Of a DNA stretch of 64,000 nucleotides, positions 27,647 through 39,700 are shown piece after piece. This DNA comes from Odontesthes bonariensis (taxonomy: Eukaryota; Chordata; Actinopteri; Atheriniformes; Atherinopsidae). The position numbers and the translations under genes are program-made. Position 1 is the stretch's first letter. Each line of letters opens with the position of its first letter. The notes below the pieces were generated by a model, which worked only from the letters and a program-made list of their open reading frames with translations, had not been told where the DNA came from and ran no database searches. Location: assembly GCF_027942865.1 (NCBI RefSeq), contig NC_134509.1, forward strand, positions 6,606,754 to 6,670,753, written 5' to 3'.

Positions 27647-30600
27647 ATGTCAATAATGGTGACCATGAAGGTGGTTGGTCTGGGGATGGTGGCCCTCACT
27701 CTCAGTCTGGAGCTGCTCGGCTGGTTCTTCAATCGCCTCAGGCCGAGAAGAACCCTCAATGAGGTCCTGTTCTTCCCCTCAAAGGTGGCCTGTGTGGAGC
27801 ACATTTTTACTCCCACTTCACCTCGGTAAGTGAAATGTAAAATGACTTCATGGAATACAGCTATTTGTGGTTTTCGTCATGTCATCGTTGGGACTTTTTT
27901 GATAATGTATTTAAATTTTTCAATGTGAATCAGAAACTATTTAGCAGTTTACTGTGAAGACACAGCTTGACTTTTGCTTAGTGGCACTCCACGACTTTCT
28001 ACTGTATTTCAGTGGGAGTTGTCTTTCGTGCCCGAAGCATATTTTGTGTGTTTTCCAGAGACCGAAAGACCAAAGAAGAATAGAAGAGAATAGAATAGAA
28101 GAAACTTAGGCAAACTTAGGGGTCTTGCTTTAAGTGACCATTAGGCGTAAGAATTGGCACACAGCTAACCAACTTTTTTTCCTGGTTTCTGCCCCTCCAG
28201 TATCTGTTTCTGCTCGTTACCTCATGGCACAGACACCTCTTTTTCCCGTCTTCTCCGCCGCCTCCTGTCTGCTTCCAGCACTCTGGACTTGTGTGTTTTT
28301 TCCTTTTCCAACATGGATCTGAGCAGGGCTGTACTGCTGCTACACAGCAAGGGCGTGACCATCCGAGTCCTTACTGACAAGGACTACTCGGCCATCACTG
28401 GCTCTCAGATAGGGGTCCTCCGCAAGGCTGGTAAGGGACACATATTTGTCTGTTTTATTTTAATCATAATAAAATACATATTCCTTCAAGTTGTATGATA
28501 ATGTAGCAGTGTGGCCTAACCCAACGAGACATATATAGCACTTTTAGAGATACTATTAGTTTGAAAAGAAAAAAGTCTCTTTGACACCTTTATTATAGAC
28601 ACATTTCCTTGAGATACGGGAAGTATGATGGTGGTCTTTGTCAACAACTGGAGCTCACTCCATGTTCTCGAAATTCAAGCATCATTGTCAGGAAGCCCCA
28701 GGTGATTTCTCAGTGGTGAACACTGAGAAGATGGAGTGTCAGGGTGAGTGGAGGGTTGTTGCCTCCACAAGCCCTGGAGTGAGTCAGAGAAATGGGGCTC
28801 TGAAAGTGTCTGACTCATGCTGTCTCACTTTGTCTCGCAGCCCGCTCTGCAATTTAGTAAATCACCGCTACTGCGTGTGGTTAGGTAAGAATTAAGTAAG
28901 TACCAAACTGGCAACCAGACAGCAAACGTTATTAGGCAAAGTGTTTCTGTATGTGTGTGTGTTTTAGTGAATGGTGACTGCAAACCTCATGACAAAACTC
29001 TTTGGCTCAAGGAACAATAAACTCTTCCTCTCATACTATATTTTCTGATTATCTTGCAGAAACATTTTTATTCTTGCTGAGCGTAAATGCCTCCAGCATG
29101 CCGTAGCTGAGCTTGCTGCCACTGGTCGAGGTACAGGGATTATTCCCCTTTTGTGCACAGGCTCTTAAAAGGATCTTAAAGGAACATCTTCCACACTGCC
29201 GGTGTCCTGGGGGGAAAATTGGAAAGGTGGGGATCTTTTATTGCTGGTTCCATTTGCCCTTGCCCATCATTTTTGTCTGTCTTCACCTGGCGAAAAAGAA
29301 AAGAAGCAAAAAAGCCATTAACACAGAGGGATCAGAGGACCTGGGAGGTGTTTTCTTGGAAGAGGAATGCTCAGAAAATGACTTCAAAACCCAGTTCTGG
29401 TAATTACAACAGCAGGCCCAAATTATGGAATCCCCACGCTTTGCTTTTTTTTATTTTGTACTAAACAGATGTGAAACAAAACAGTTGCATTTAACAGCTG
29501 GACCTTCTGGCTTAAAAAAAAAAGCAAAGAACACCTTTTGTCAACTTCATCAGACGAAGTAGAGAAAATAACTATGGAATCACGCAACTGTGAGGAAAGA
29601 ATAGTGAAATCGTGAACCCAAAACTAAATAAAATAAAATAGCAGTCAGTGTTTTGTTTTTAATAACAGCTTAAATTCTCTGAGGCATCGACTTCCCTCAC
29701 CAGTGAAAAGCAATGGTCTCCATCCACCATGTTCCAAAGTTTGGATACTCCATACAGGTTGTATTTATCATGCTGAAAGAAGACCGCAGCATCACCGAAC
29801 CTCCTTTTGATTGATGATGTGAGAAAAGTGGCCTAAATGTCAACATCCACTTGGGAATGTGCTTGTTTTTCTTCAAACATCACGTTTTATTGGACCTGCC
29901 CAATGCAGATTAGTGATTCAGCACTGAATACCTCTTTCATGCATACATCCACAGTCCACGCCTGCTTTTCTTTAGCTCGCTGTAACCTTATTTTCTTCTC
30001 TTTAGGTGTTAGTGATAATTTACCTTAAGCTTTTCAGAGTGTGACTCCCATTTCCTTCAGCCTGTTTCCTTACCAATGCTGACTCTTGTTTCTACACATT
30101 TGCCTTTAATTTCTTTTGTTATACAGTTTCTATTTTCAGGCACATCGCTTTGAGTTTTCTGTCATGACTCTTTGATGTTTTCCTTGGTCCGTACCTGTAT
30201 GTTTCTCTTTTACAACCTTACCATTTTGCTTATACTTGCTCCACATTTAGACGCAGCTAATTGGGAACACCAACCTCTTGCTACACCTTTCTGAATGAGT
30301 TTTTATAATCCCTTCCTTTGTTTCAACTGACAGCTCTCGTGCTGGGGCCATTTTTCCTGCCAATCAGCTTGTTAAGCCCTACAGCTGCTCTCTGTTAACT
30401 GCAGACTCATTAGCATATTTGTTTTAGAAATGTAAATTACAAGGTGACTGGCAACCTGTCCAGGATGTACCCCGCCTCTCGAACATTGACGACTGAGATA
30501 GGCTCCAGCCCCACCACGACCCTGAGTTGGATTAGGCGGGTATAGAAAATGGATTTTTAAGTATATTTAACAAAGCTAGAATATTAAGCTTTTAAATAAG

Positions 30601-32922
30601 ACTATATCCACAGGTTTTACAAGTTGCACTTCGAAGCCAAAGCTTTGAGAGCACATCTAGCTCTAAGAGGAAGTGACCATAAAAGTATACGCCAGAGTTG
30701 TTCAAATGAGGTTAGAGAGCTATGACTGTGTTTACCGCAGACATCATTTTGTGCTGTATTTCACAGCTCCAGCTTTGGTTATTGGTGCTGGCACTACTTA
30801 TTTAGAAATCCTTTTTAGTCTCGTTGTTTTTCAGTCTTAAAAGAGCAGCTTGATTAATCACTCATGATTGTAAAAGTAAAAGACAATACTGTAGAAAAGT
30901 CCTCAGCCAACCCCCGTCTCTTTATTTCCAAAGCGCCAAACTGTCTTGTGATCTTTAAAGTGGTCTTGAGCAATAGTTCCACAAGCTATCTGAAGGTCCT
31001 TCGGGCATTGGCTGCTTTTTCCTCTCATTTTCAATCCAGTCCTTGTACCAAACCATTTTCAGAGGAATGTTATTTTATTTTTTTCTAAGCAACTTAACAC
31101 TGACCTATGAATCATTCAAGCATAAAATGAGATCACATTCAAAGAATGAACCGGTCTTATATATTCACATAATAGAGAACTTAGCATAGAACCCACTCCA
31201 AATCGTTCCTTTAGGCACTTTATACGTGCAGTGCAGTCTGTTGCAGAGATGCATTGTTTATCCTCATTTCTTTAGTTTTATCTATGAGAAATGCCTAAGA
31301 GAACACGGTACACAGACATAAAATCAAGAAGCTGTTTTTAAAGGAATAGTTTGCCTCTTTTGACATGACACTGTATGACATCCCATACTAGCAATATCAT
31401 TTATGAACATTTTCTTACCCCCTGCTGCGAACTGTGAGCCGAGTTCCAGCCTCGTTTTAAAAAATAAAGCGTTCAAAAGAGTAATACATTTGCGTCACAA
31501 AATCGTTCATCCAGAAAAAGTCAGACCTCACAATTGCTTGGCGCTATTTTCTCTCTCCCTTATCACTGCCTGCTGTGTAAACTGTGCAGACCGAAGTGCA
31601 GACCGACCAGTCCCCTGCTTCTGAGCAGCAAACACTGTAACAGGTGCGGCTGTCGGCAGGCGGCAGCAGGCAGTGATATGAAGGGAGAGAAAATAGCGCC
31701 AAGCGATTGTGAGGACTGACTTTTTCTGTTGAACGATTTTGTGATGCAAATGTATTACTCTGTTGAACGCATATTATTCTGAGAAGCAAAACGCTTTATT
31801 TTTTAAACCCCAGCCAACTAGCCGGACTACCTTCGTCAACGCCAAAACGAGGCTGGAACTCGGCTCACAGGACGCAGTGGGGGGTAAGTCAAATTTAATA
31901 AATTTTATTGCTAATATGGAATGTCATACAGCTTCATGTCAAAAGAGGCGAACTATCCCTTTAAGGAAGGGAAATGGGGAGAAAAGGCTGAGCTGTGCCA
32001 AATGTGACAAGAAGTGGGCTGAAAATCAGTGGCAGCAGGTCTGATGGAGGGATGAATCCTCCCCAGAGTCCGGACCTCAACATTACTGAAGCAGTGTGGG
32101 ATCATGTTGGCAGAGAACGGAACAAAAGGCAGCCCACATCCAAAGAAGAGCTTTGGGATGTCCTTCAAGAAGCCTGGAGAACTATTCCTGAAGACTCCTT
32201 AAAGAAAGGACAGAAAGCTCGTCTAAGAGTGTCCAGCTGTGTTAAAGAATAAAGGTGCTCAGACCAAATATTGACTTCAGAGCTTGGTAGAATTGTACGA
32301 GCTTTATTTTTGAGTAATATACTGTATTCCGTTCATGTTGGTATGTGTTTCAATAGATCACTGCACCTTCTTTCCATTTTCCTAACGGCACATAAAAATT
32401 GAGGGATCGCTCGAGATGTTTGCACAGCAGCATAGCTGAACGTTAGCATCAGCAGAAAATGGTTTACTCATAAACAGCTCACCTGCTTGCCAGCAGCCAG
32501 TTGTTTGGATAAATACAAAAACTGTACACTGCAAAGGGATGTAATGGTTTCACCCCACTCTCTCCCTCCTCTCCACAGGGATCTGTGTGCGCTGCGATGC
32601 GGCCTCTGTACACATGCATCACAAGTTTGCGGTGTTGGACGGCCGGCTGCTCATCACCGGCTCCCTTAACTGGACGCTGACAGCAGTGCAGAGCAACAAG
32701 GAGAACGTCCTCATCACCGAGGAGCCGGACCTGGTGAAACCCTTCATCAAGGAGTTCCACCGGATATGGGCGCTCAATGATCCAGCCCGAAACCACCAGA
32801 ACCAAAAGCCAAGCAGCGATGACACACTGAGTCAGAGCGCAGGGAGCTTTGGCATTAGCGCTGACGTTAAATGTCTTCAGGCAGCTCGGCCACAAACGCC
32901 TCCAGGATCGATCTGCCCTTGA
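27647..32922 (+). CDS. pld6: mitochondrial phospholipase D6 / piRNA endonuclease (MitoPLD, Zucchini)
   Basis: Pld6 is an outer-mitochondrial-membrane protein of the phospholipase D family. It acts as an endonuclease in primary piRNA biogenesis and has been proposed to hydrolyse cardiolipin. Coding exons are 27647-27825 (donor GTAAGT), 28201-28430 (after CTCCAG, donor GTAAGG) and 32579-32922 (after CCACAG, ending TGA). They join in frame to 250 aa; human PLD6 is 252. An N-terminal membrane anchor spans about residues 8-28. Conserved blocks are [14 protein letters not shown] and a CFCSLPHG zinc-ligand motif. The single catalytic HxKxxxxD motif is H150, K152, D157 (MHHKFAVLD), followed by LLITGSLNW. 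One HKD per chain is expected, because the enzyme is an obligate dimer. The start could also be Met4 or Met7. Intron 2 (about 4.1 kb) is full of transposon relics. AATAAA at 33280-33285 is the likely poly(A) signal. Confidence 0.96.
29380..30440 (-). mobile_element. Tc1-like transposon relic in pld6 intron 2
   Basis: Antisense landmarks of another fish Tc1-like family: AAATTATGGAATCCCC at the left, CACGTTTTATTGGACCTGCC, CACAGTCCACGCCTGC, TAGCTCGCTGTAACCTTATT, GACGCAGCTAATTGGGAACA, ACCAACCTCTTGCTACA and TGCAGACTCATTAGCATATT near the right. No reading frame remains. The family was recalled from its landmark sequence, so the exact name is uncertain. Confidence 0.5.
30445..30560 (+). mobile_element. 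3' part of the tRNA-derived SINE-like repeat
   Basis: GTGACTGGCAACCTGTCCAG, then GATGTACCCCGCCTCTCG, then GATAGGCTCCAGCCCC and ATAGAAAATGGAT. This is the tail half of the repeat family whose 5' half is at 14800-15060. It sits in pld6 intron 2. Confidence 0.6.
31338..31964. mobile_element. TTAA-flanked foldback element in pld6 intron 2
   Basis: TTAA flanks both ends (31338-31341 and 31961-31964). The ends are AGGAATAGTTTGCCTCTTTT and AAAAGAGGCGAACTATCCCT, inverted copies with two mismatches. The inverted repeat continues inward: GAGCCGAGTTCCAGCCTCGT, CAAAATCGTTCA and GCTTGGCGCTATTTTCTCTC on the left all have inverted partners on the right, with indels. Almost the whole 620 bp can fold back on itself. 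The arms are diverged, so it is older than the elof1 copy. No transposase is encoded. Confidence 0.75.
31966..32360 (+). mobile_element. Tc1-like element, internally deleted
   Basis: GAAGTGGGCTGAAAATCAGT, then GGCAGCAGGTCTGATGG, is the middle of a Tc1-like transposase gene. It jumps directly at about 32055 to the C-terminal coding part, which reads [17 protein letters not shown], then [18 protein letters not shown], and ends at a TAA near 32252. The catalytic core between is deleted. GTATTCCGTTCATGTTGGTA near 32325-32345 is the usual downstream end. It lies immediately beside the foldback element. Confidence 0.7.
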
Positions 32923-33299
32923 CACGAAGAGACTGGGTTGACTTTAAGTTTAGGAGGACTTGGTCATGTCCACGTGACTGTTACTCTAAAAGATGATGGG
33001 AGTTTTATGACGTTATTTGTTGTTGTGAATAATCGGGCCAAGTCTGCAGTTAAGAGTTCTTGGTTTTTACACGTTTTGTTTTGGTCACGCTTACATTTTT
33101 TCCCCCGTTCAAAAGCTGTGCCTTTTACGTCGACCTGTGGCAGAGCTCCTGCACTTCAGAGTCAGATGGTGTTCATGTTCTGCTGGATGAGAAAAATCGT
33201 TCATTTACTTTCTTTTAAATTTACATTATGTCACGTCACAGGTTGCTTTTCTTTTTAAAACATTGTAAATTGGTCCAAAAATAAATGTAACATGGTTAA

Positions 33300-34630
33300 A
33301 GATTGATTTGATGTTTTTTTTAATTAAAATCAGTTGTAAAAAACTAAATTTGTGTTGTGTTTATCGTGGCACTCGCTTTAGAAGTCCAGCTTATCAGGGT
33401 TTTTTTTTGTTGTTGTTTTGGTTTCTGGCTGCAGTCTCAGTGACCATGTTAGAAAAGCTCAAATAAATCCCCTCCAATAGCAGGTCTATTGCACCATTTC
33501 CCCTCAGGTGTTGTTTTTTTTCTGCTCTGACATGATTCACTTTGTTCCAAATAGTTTCAAAGTATCATGACTTGTTGTTTCCCAACAAGCGGAGCTGATC
33601 GGGTTGGAACATGATGCTGAATGTGCCCATTCACTATTCCTGTTCACTCTCAGGCTGATGCTAAAAGACACAAGTTGTCGGTCCTGCATGTAACATTTAA
33701 ACAGTTTCTGACACTGGTACAGTGAATGGATAGGGAATGTTAGACCTCACACACCAGCTGCTAATTTTTTCTTATCCAAGGTCTAAGTAACCAACTCAGC
33801 AGAGAGTCCATGAGTTTTGGATGCTCAGCCGTTTAAGGTCTGCGCCAACAAACACATCAATGGACTGAAGTTTATTAGGGAAAGTGCATCAAGTAAGAAG
33901 AGACTCAACTTCAAAACTCTGGAAATAGAGCTACTCAGCCTTCAAAATAAATGTCAAATTAGTTGAGGGGGGGTTCCTAATAAGTTTGATGAAATCTGAT
34001 TTTTTTCCTTTCTTTCTTCTAAGGTAATTGTGGATTGGGTATATCTGGATTGTGTACAGATGGTCAGTCAAAAGAAGTAGTGTGATATTGCTGTCTATAG
34101 GCTGTCTCCTGTAAGGTGCCATGAGCAGCATCTACCTGCGAGTTATCAGGCTGCTGCACTAAAGGGCACCTTAAACACTCAAAATTACTTAGAAATGCAC
34201 ACGTACACATGCTCTTGCACCACAAACTGCTTTTCGAAAATACTCCTTTCGATCATTCGACTTCTACATCATGTTATTTCTTTCTTTTCTTCTGTTTCGT
34301 TTGTTGTTTTTTTTGTTGTTTTTTCTCTCCCCACAATGAATTAAGAGCAGTATTCATTTTCTACTATTTGTTTGTAGTGTGTCAAGGGGGCTCTGAAATC
34401 AAGACTTGAATTACTTTTAATGATGCTCCATTTTTTTACATTTGACACTGTTCACCATCTTCCACCATCTGTCCTTTTATAAATGGGCATAAAAGAAGGA
34501 ATCACACCAGCTACTCTTAAACTGATAACATTGTACCAAATGCGATGTTAAAACAAACAAGTCCAAATGCCATGTGTTTATTTTTGTTTGGGGGGGAGGG
34601 GGGATTCCACTTTTGAGCGTTTGTTTTATT
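33300..34630. other. intergenic between pld6 and rab3d, no gene seen
   Basis: AT-rich sequence with T-runs (33395-33420, 34290-34330). No exon-like ORF with domain similarity was found on either strand. Confidence 0.4.
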
Positions 34631-34634
34631 TCTA

Positions 34635-34845
34635 AAGTTCCTACCGGAAGCGCTCCTTTGACTTCCTGGCTGACTTGACGGGTTCCGCGGCAGATGTCCC
34701 AGCGTTGGGCGCCGTGAGGAGATCCGGGAGCGGAGCACCTGAACAGGAGCGGCCGACACCAGCACACGCCCTTCGACTTTTTGGCTGAGGTGGACGGCTG
34801 CGGGAAGGACGGCTAAGAGAGACTCGCAGTAAACGACTTCTGAGG
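34635..34845 (+). promoter_or_regulatory. candidate rab3d promoter / non-coding first exon
   Basis: A GC-rich, CpG-containing block (ACCGGAAGCGCTCCTTTGAC, GGGAGCGGAGCACC, GGAGCGGCCGACACC) stands out from AT-rich flanks. It ends with a possible splice donor CTTCTGAG|GTAATT near 34842. The next plus-strand coding exon is rab3d at 36791, whose ATG directly follows an acceptor-like TTGACAG. A non-coding first exon is therefore expected upstream. There is no direct proof that the two are joined. Confidence 0.4.
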
Positions 34846-36790
34846 TAATTTGCGTGCAAGGGAGCCTGTTGAAGTGTGTCCAACCAGTTTTTAGCAGTTA
34901 CCGTATGGTGGATCTGCGTTGCCAGATTGGGTGAACTGTTAGTGCGACGTCAGCTTCGACACCAGAATATTAACTTTTATGTTCGTGGATTATCAGGCTT
35001 ATTTTTTCTTTTCTTTTCCACATATGCAATAGGATTAAATTCAACAAGTGGGATGGGATATCCTCATTAAGATAATGTTCTGATCTGGTCTGGAATCATT
35101 CACATATACTAACTGAGTCTAATGTGGCGCGGTTGCTTATATTCAGAAAGACATGTTTCCTTTCCCAAAAGTGACTGCAAAAAAAAAAACACCTCAACAG
35201 TTTGGGGCTAGTTTCTTGCTGATGAGAAGGCGCATGCGCGGTATTTTGCTGAGTGTGTGCAACAGCACGCCGACCATGTCCCCTCCTTTATGATCTTGGA
35301 ACTGGGTAATGCTGAGCTGGTCTCCGGAGGCATCTCATCAGCAGCAGCCAAGGAGGAGTATTACTCTGCTATTCCTCAGGGGGGAGGGGGCGTTGAGGGA
35401 GTGGATGTGCGCATGCATGAATGGATGGTTCAGGGAAGGGAGGAGAGAGTGTGGAGAGGGGAGGGGGTGAGATATGGATGGCTTATGACAGGGAGGATGC
35501 ATAGATGGATGGATACAGGCAAGTTAAGGGAGATAGATGAGCGTGGGTGTGTGTGTTTAAGTGGGAGTGCCAGTGGGTGGATTAATGGTCAGGAAGGTGA
35601 TGGATGAAATGCGCTGGGAGGTTAAGAGAAGCTACTGCCCTCAGCACACCACTCAGTTTTTTTTTTTCTTGATGCTATAAGTTTCTGTCATGACTTCATT
35701 TGACAAACAGCCGTAGGGAGCGGTAGGTGACAGTTAATGGGAGAAACAGTGGAAGGAGCACGTTGTGGCAGTGATTTACCGCACAGTGATGAGCTCTAAG
35801 AGGGGTAAGGCAGGGAGACAGAGAGGCGTTTATCCCCACCAGTTGGATCAGGCCAGCTTGAGTCAGGAAGGTGATGCAGCCAACTCATTCACATTACTCA
35901 CTTCCTAAAAAGATTTTCAGGCAGAGCAATTCTTAAACGTGCAGTTTTTACTAGTTGAGGGATACAGAAAGCTCTTTTAAATGTTTTTTTTTTTTTATCA
36001 AGGCCTCCATTTATTATATTCACTTTGATAAACGAGACCGTGTTCTGTGTCTGCATTACCTGCTCATGTAACAACGACGTCCTCGGGACTTTCCGTTATT
36101 TCAGAAATGAATGGCAGCACTCAGTAGAATTTATAAATCTTGTGTCTGACTTCCCCCACATCTCTTTTCTCTTTGTGTAACGTCATCAGTGACGAGGCAG
36201 GCCTGTCCTTTAAGTTGCTTACAGTTGTTTCCTGCCTGCTTAAGCCCACGTGCAGTGTTGCATTTAGCAAAACCCAAACTTGTACGTACACTTGTTCTTC
36301 ACTTTGCATTCATTTACCTGTGGTTTTGTTGTTGTTTTTGTTTTTAGCACGGTGCTACATACTGAATTAGCATTTTCATTTTGATACATGATTATTTGTC
36401 AAACAAAACATTAGCTTTTTTAATAAATACTTTTATGCTGGTCTTATGCTAAAAGCCTGCTAATGATAACTTATAGCAACATAGTGATCAAACAACACAG
36501 TGTCTTCAGACAGAGGGTTCTTCAGACAGAGGGTTCTTCAGCTCCACTGTTATAGGGACTATTTCATTTTCCTACATACTGCACAATGATGGAAGTGCAC
36601 GTAAAACATTTGCTAATGCCACAAAGTAAAAGGTGAAGTTTAACCAATGACGTCATCTTTTCCTAAACCTAGCAGCCGAAAACAGAGGTTGTATAGGGAA
36701 TATAAAAACAACACGCGTCCCACTTAGGAAGACAGTAGTCCCACGCAGGACTGGACCTCTCATCTCCTCTTGTCCCACTTCATTTGACAG

Positions 36791-39700
36791 ATGGCATTGG
36801 CCAGAGATCCAGGGGAGGTCCAGGAGCAGAGAGATGCAGCCGACCAGAACTTTGACTACATGTTCAAGCTGCTGATCATCGGCAACAGCAGCGTGGGAAA
36901 GACCTCCTTCCTGTTCCGCTTTGCAGATGACTCATTCACCTCAGCGTTCGTCAGCACCGTGGGCATCGATTTTAAAGTCAAGACCATCTACAGGAATGAC
37001 AAGAGGGTCAAGCTACAGATCTGGGTGAGATGATGAAAAACACTGAGGGAACATCACTTATCTCTGAATGAACTCATACACGAGCCCCTGAAAACTGCTT
37101 TCACATTTGGGCCGCTTGTGATGAGCGTGCCGTTCACGTTTTAAGTTAATGAGGTTTTCTTGTGTGAGATAAAACCTCCCTGCCACTTTACCTCAAACCG
37201 GCCACACTCAGTTTTTAAGAAGGTATCGCAAAAGAACCTTCTCAACTTATAGACTGTGTTTCTTGTCAAATATTCTTCTGCATTCACCATTTCTTTCATT
37301 TTATCTCCGCTTTATCAGCTTTCTGAAATGTGTAAACCGGGCAGGAGCAGCCATAGCTAAGATGCTCTGGAGCACAAACAGCAGCTCTGGGTGCCAAGCC
37401 TTTGTTATTAGCAGACCTTTATTTAAGATTCTCAAAGTTTTTAATATGATTTTGATTTGTGGTATTTTCCTTCGCTGCCTTACCTGTGTGTTGATATGCT
37501 AGGCAACTGGAAACCCAATTCTTTCTTTATGGAGCTCTATAATCCGGGAAAGTGTGCATTACTTCGCTTTCATCTTCCTCGATCCTCACCCGCCGGGCTG
37601 TGACCAGTATTCCGGGCCCACTTTTATTTGTCTGTGCCAATGTAAGAGGCCCGGCTTTTTAACTGAGTCCCACCTCTTATTTGAGAAAATTACGACAGTC
37701 GACCCCATAAAACATGCAATCTGTGGCTCTCTTTTTTTTTTTTTTAATGTGGAATATGAAGAATATATTCAGTTTCTTTTTGTTAGCTGAAGAAAAAGTT
37801 CAGTTTTCAAAACCTGCATTTTGACTAAAAGTACATGAAACTTTTAGAACTTTTAATACTCGGGGATTTTCTTGAAGGAGCTGAAATAATAATTCAGGAC
37901 CAGAACTTACATTTGCACTGAGTTCTAAGACACAGGTTAGAATAGGCAAATGGAAGTTCATTGAGGTGTGAAACGTCTCTCTTCGCTGGAGTGGCCAGCA
38001 GCATTGCCTCCACAGAGCAGTCAAACCAGGAAGTGCACCTCAGAATCTGTTAATTTGACACATTTCTAGAATACTGTGGGTGTTTATGTTTTGCCTTGGA
38101 ACATAACCACTGTGAAACATTTGGCCATTAGCATTTATTGCTGTGATTCACAGCTTTGTTCTCACAGTCGCTGATTTCGCTCTTCCACGGTAGACAAGTA
38201 TTATGAGCTGCCGCTGAGCTCCAATCACTCAAAATATGCTCACACGGTGCTCTCACATTTCTACAGAGATGTGTTTTTTCTGTTGTTTTGTGGCTTGGAA
38301 TGTAGCTGCTTTGAAAAAAAATCAATGACTAAGGTTTTATTCGCTGCTTCCTTGTCACTCTTTAAATGAAGCTGGTATGAATGACTGAGCGAGGATGTTG
38401 TTTTTTTTAAAAAAAAAAACATTTTCCTGGGATACACCTTAAAGTTACCTTAAAGTGAACAGATTATAAGTTATGCTTTAGAAGAAATGTGAGATCCCTG
38501 GGACAGAAAGTCAGAAACAAAACACTGGGAACAATTGTTTAATTTGTTTAATGTTCAGCACCGCAGGCCCCAGCCTGATTTTATTTTCCCAGTGTTTTGG
38601 CCCTGACTCCTGCTGTGGAAACAGAGGTGGGGTTAGGACAGGACCTGCCAAATAAACCTATTTTCTGGAACAAGTTCCAGTGGTAGAAGTGCAGCTAAGC
38701 TGTCAATCATCACACACACACATTCTGGATTCTTCTGATTCTGATAAAGGCCAGAACACACTTGACTGTTTCATCATTGAGAAGCGTGTTCATCTTTTTA
38801 GAGTCGTGTTTTTTGGCCTCTGTTAGCATGTTAATACCAGAAGGACTGAACAGGCATGGCTTGTTTGGTAGGGTTGCCGGGAGAAAGGCTTAAAACGAAC
38901 ATGAGAGTAGGTTTGTTAAGTTGCATGTGAACAAACCAAGAGACCAGGGGCCTCATGTACAAAGGGTGTGTACGCACAAAACCGGGCGTACGCACCTTTT
39001 CACGTCAACGATCAGATGTATCAAGAGCGAAAAGACCGTGGAAATGTGCGGTGCCTCACGGCAGCTTCAGGGCTGGCGTACGCACGTTTCTGCAGCTGTT
39101 GATTCTTTGGCGACACCTAAGGTGATGTTGGGAAACTGTTATAATAAATAAATGTGAAAACAATTAGTCCTCAGACAGTGATGTGCACATTTCAGATAGA
39201 TGAACAATTAATACTGATAAACAATTAATACACCCATGTGTCTGCAATTACACGAGTGGATATAAAAGCATGCGCATAGTGGTGCAACGCATGCCATTAA
39301 AAACAATGGCTGCTTTAGCAGTATTAGAAGACTTTGCAAATGGTGCAATTCGAAGAGAGCATGTGTTCAGAGACAGAGAGGATTTACTGGCACATGATGG
39401 CGACTGACTCATTAGCCGTTTTGAGGGAAATCCTTCTGGAACTTTGCGCAGAGCAGCGGCCGGCGTTGGAGCGCAACACAGCGAGGAGCCATGCGCTGCC
39501 GGTGCTCACAGGTGATGTGCACACTGGGGTTCCAACCGGGGCATTCCAGAGGGAGCTGGCCAACCGATTGGGACTGTGCCAGCCTACCCTGAGCCGAGCC
39601 ATGCCGAACACATTTTTGCGGGCCTCCACTTCAGAAAGTAGCTCCGACATCTCGCTTTCCGTAAAGTTCTCATTTTTTCCCATCTTATTCATTCTTTTTT

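Noticed and set aside
35257-35607. 116-aa ORF upstream of rab3d
   Set aside because: Runs through ATGGATGG-like low-complexity sequence; no domain, no supporting splice sites.
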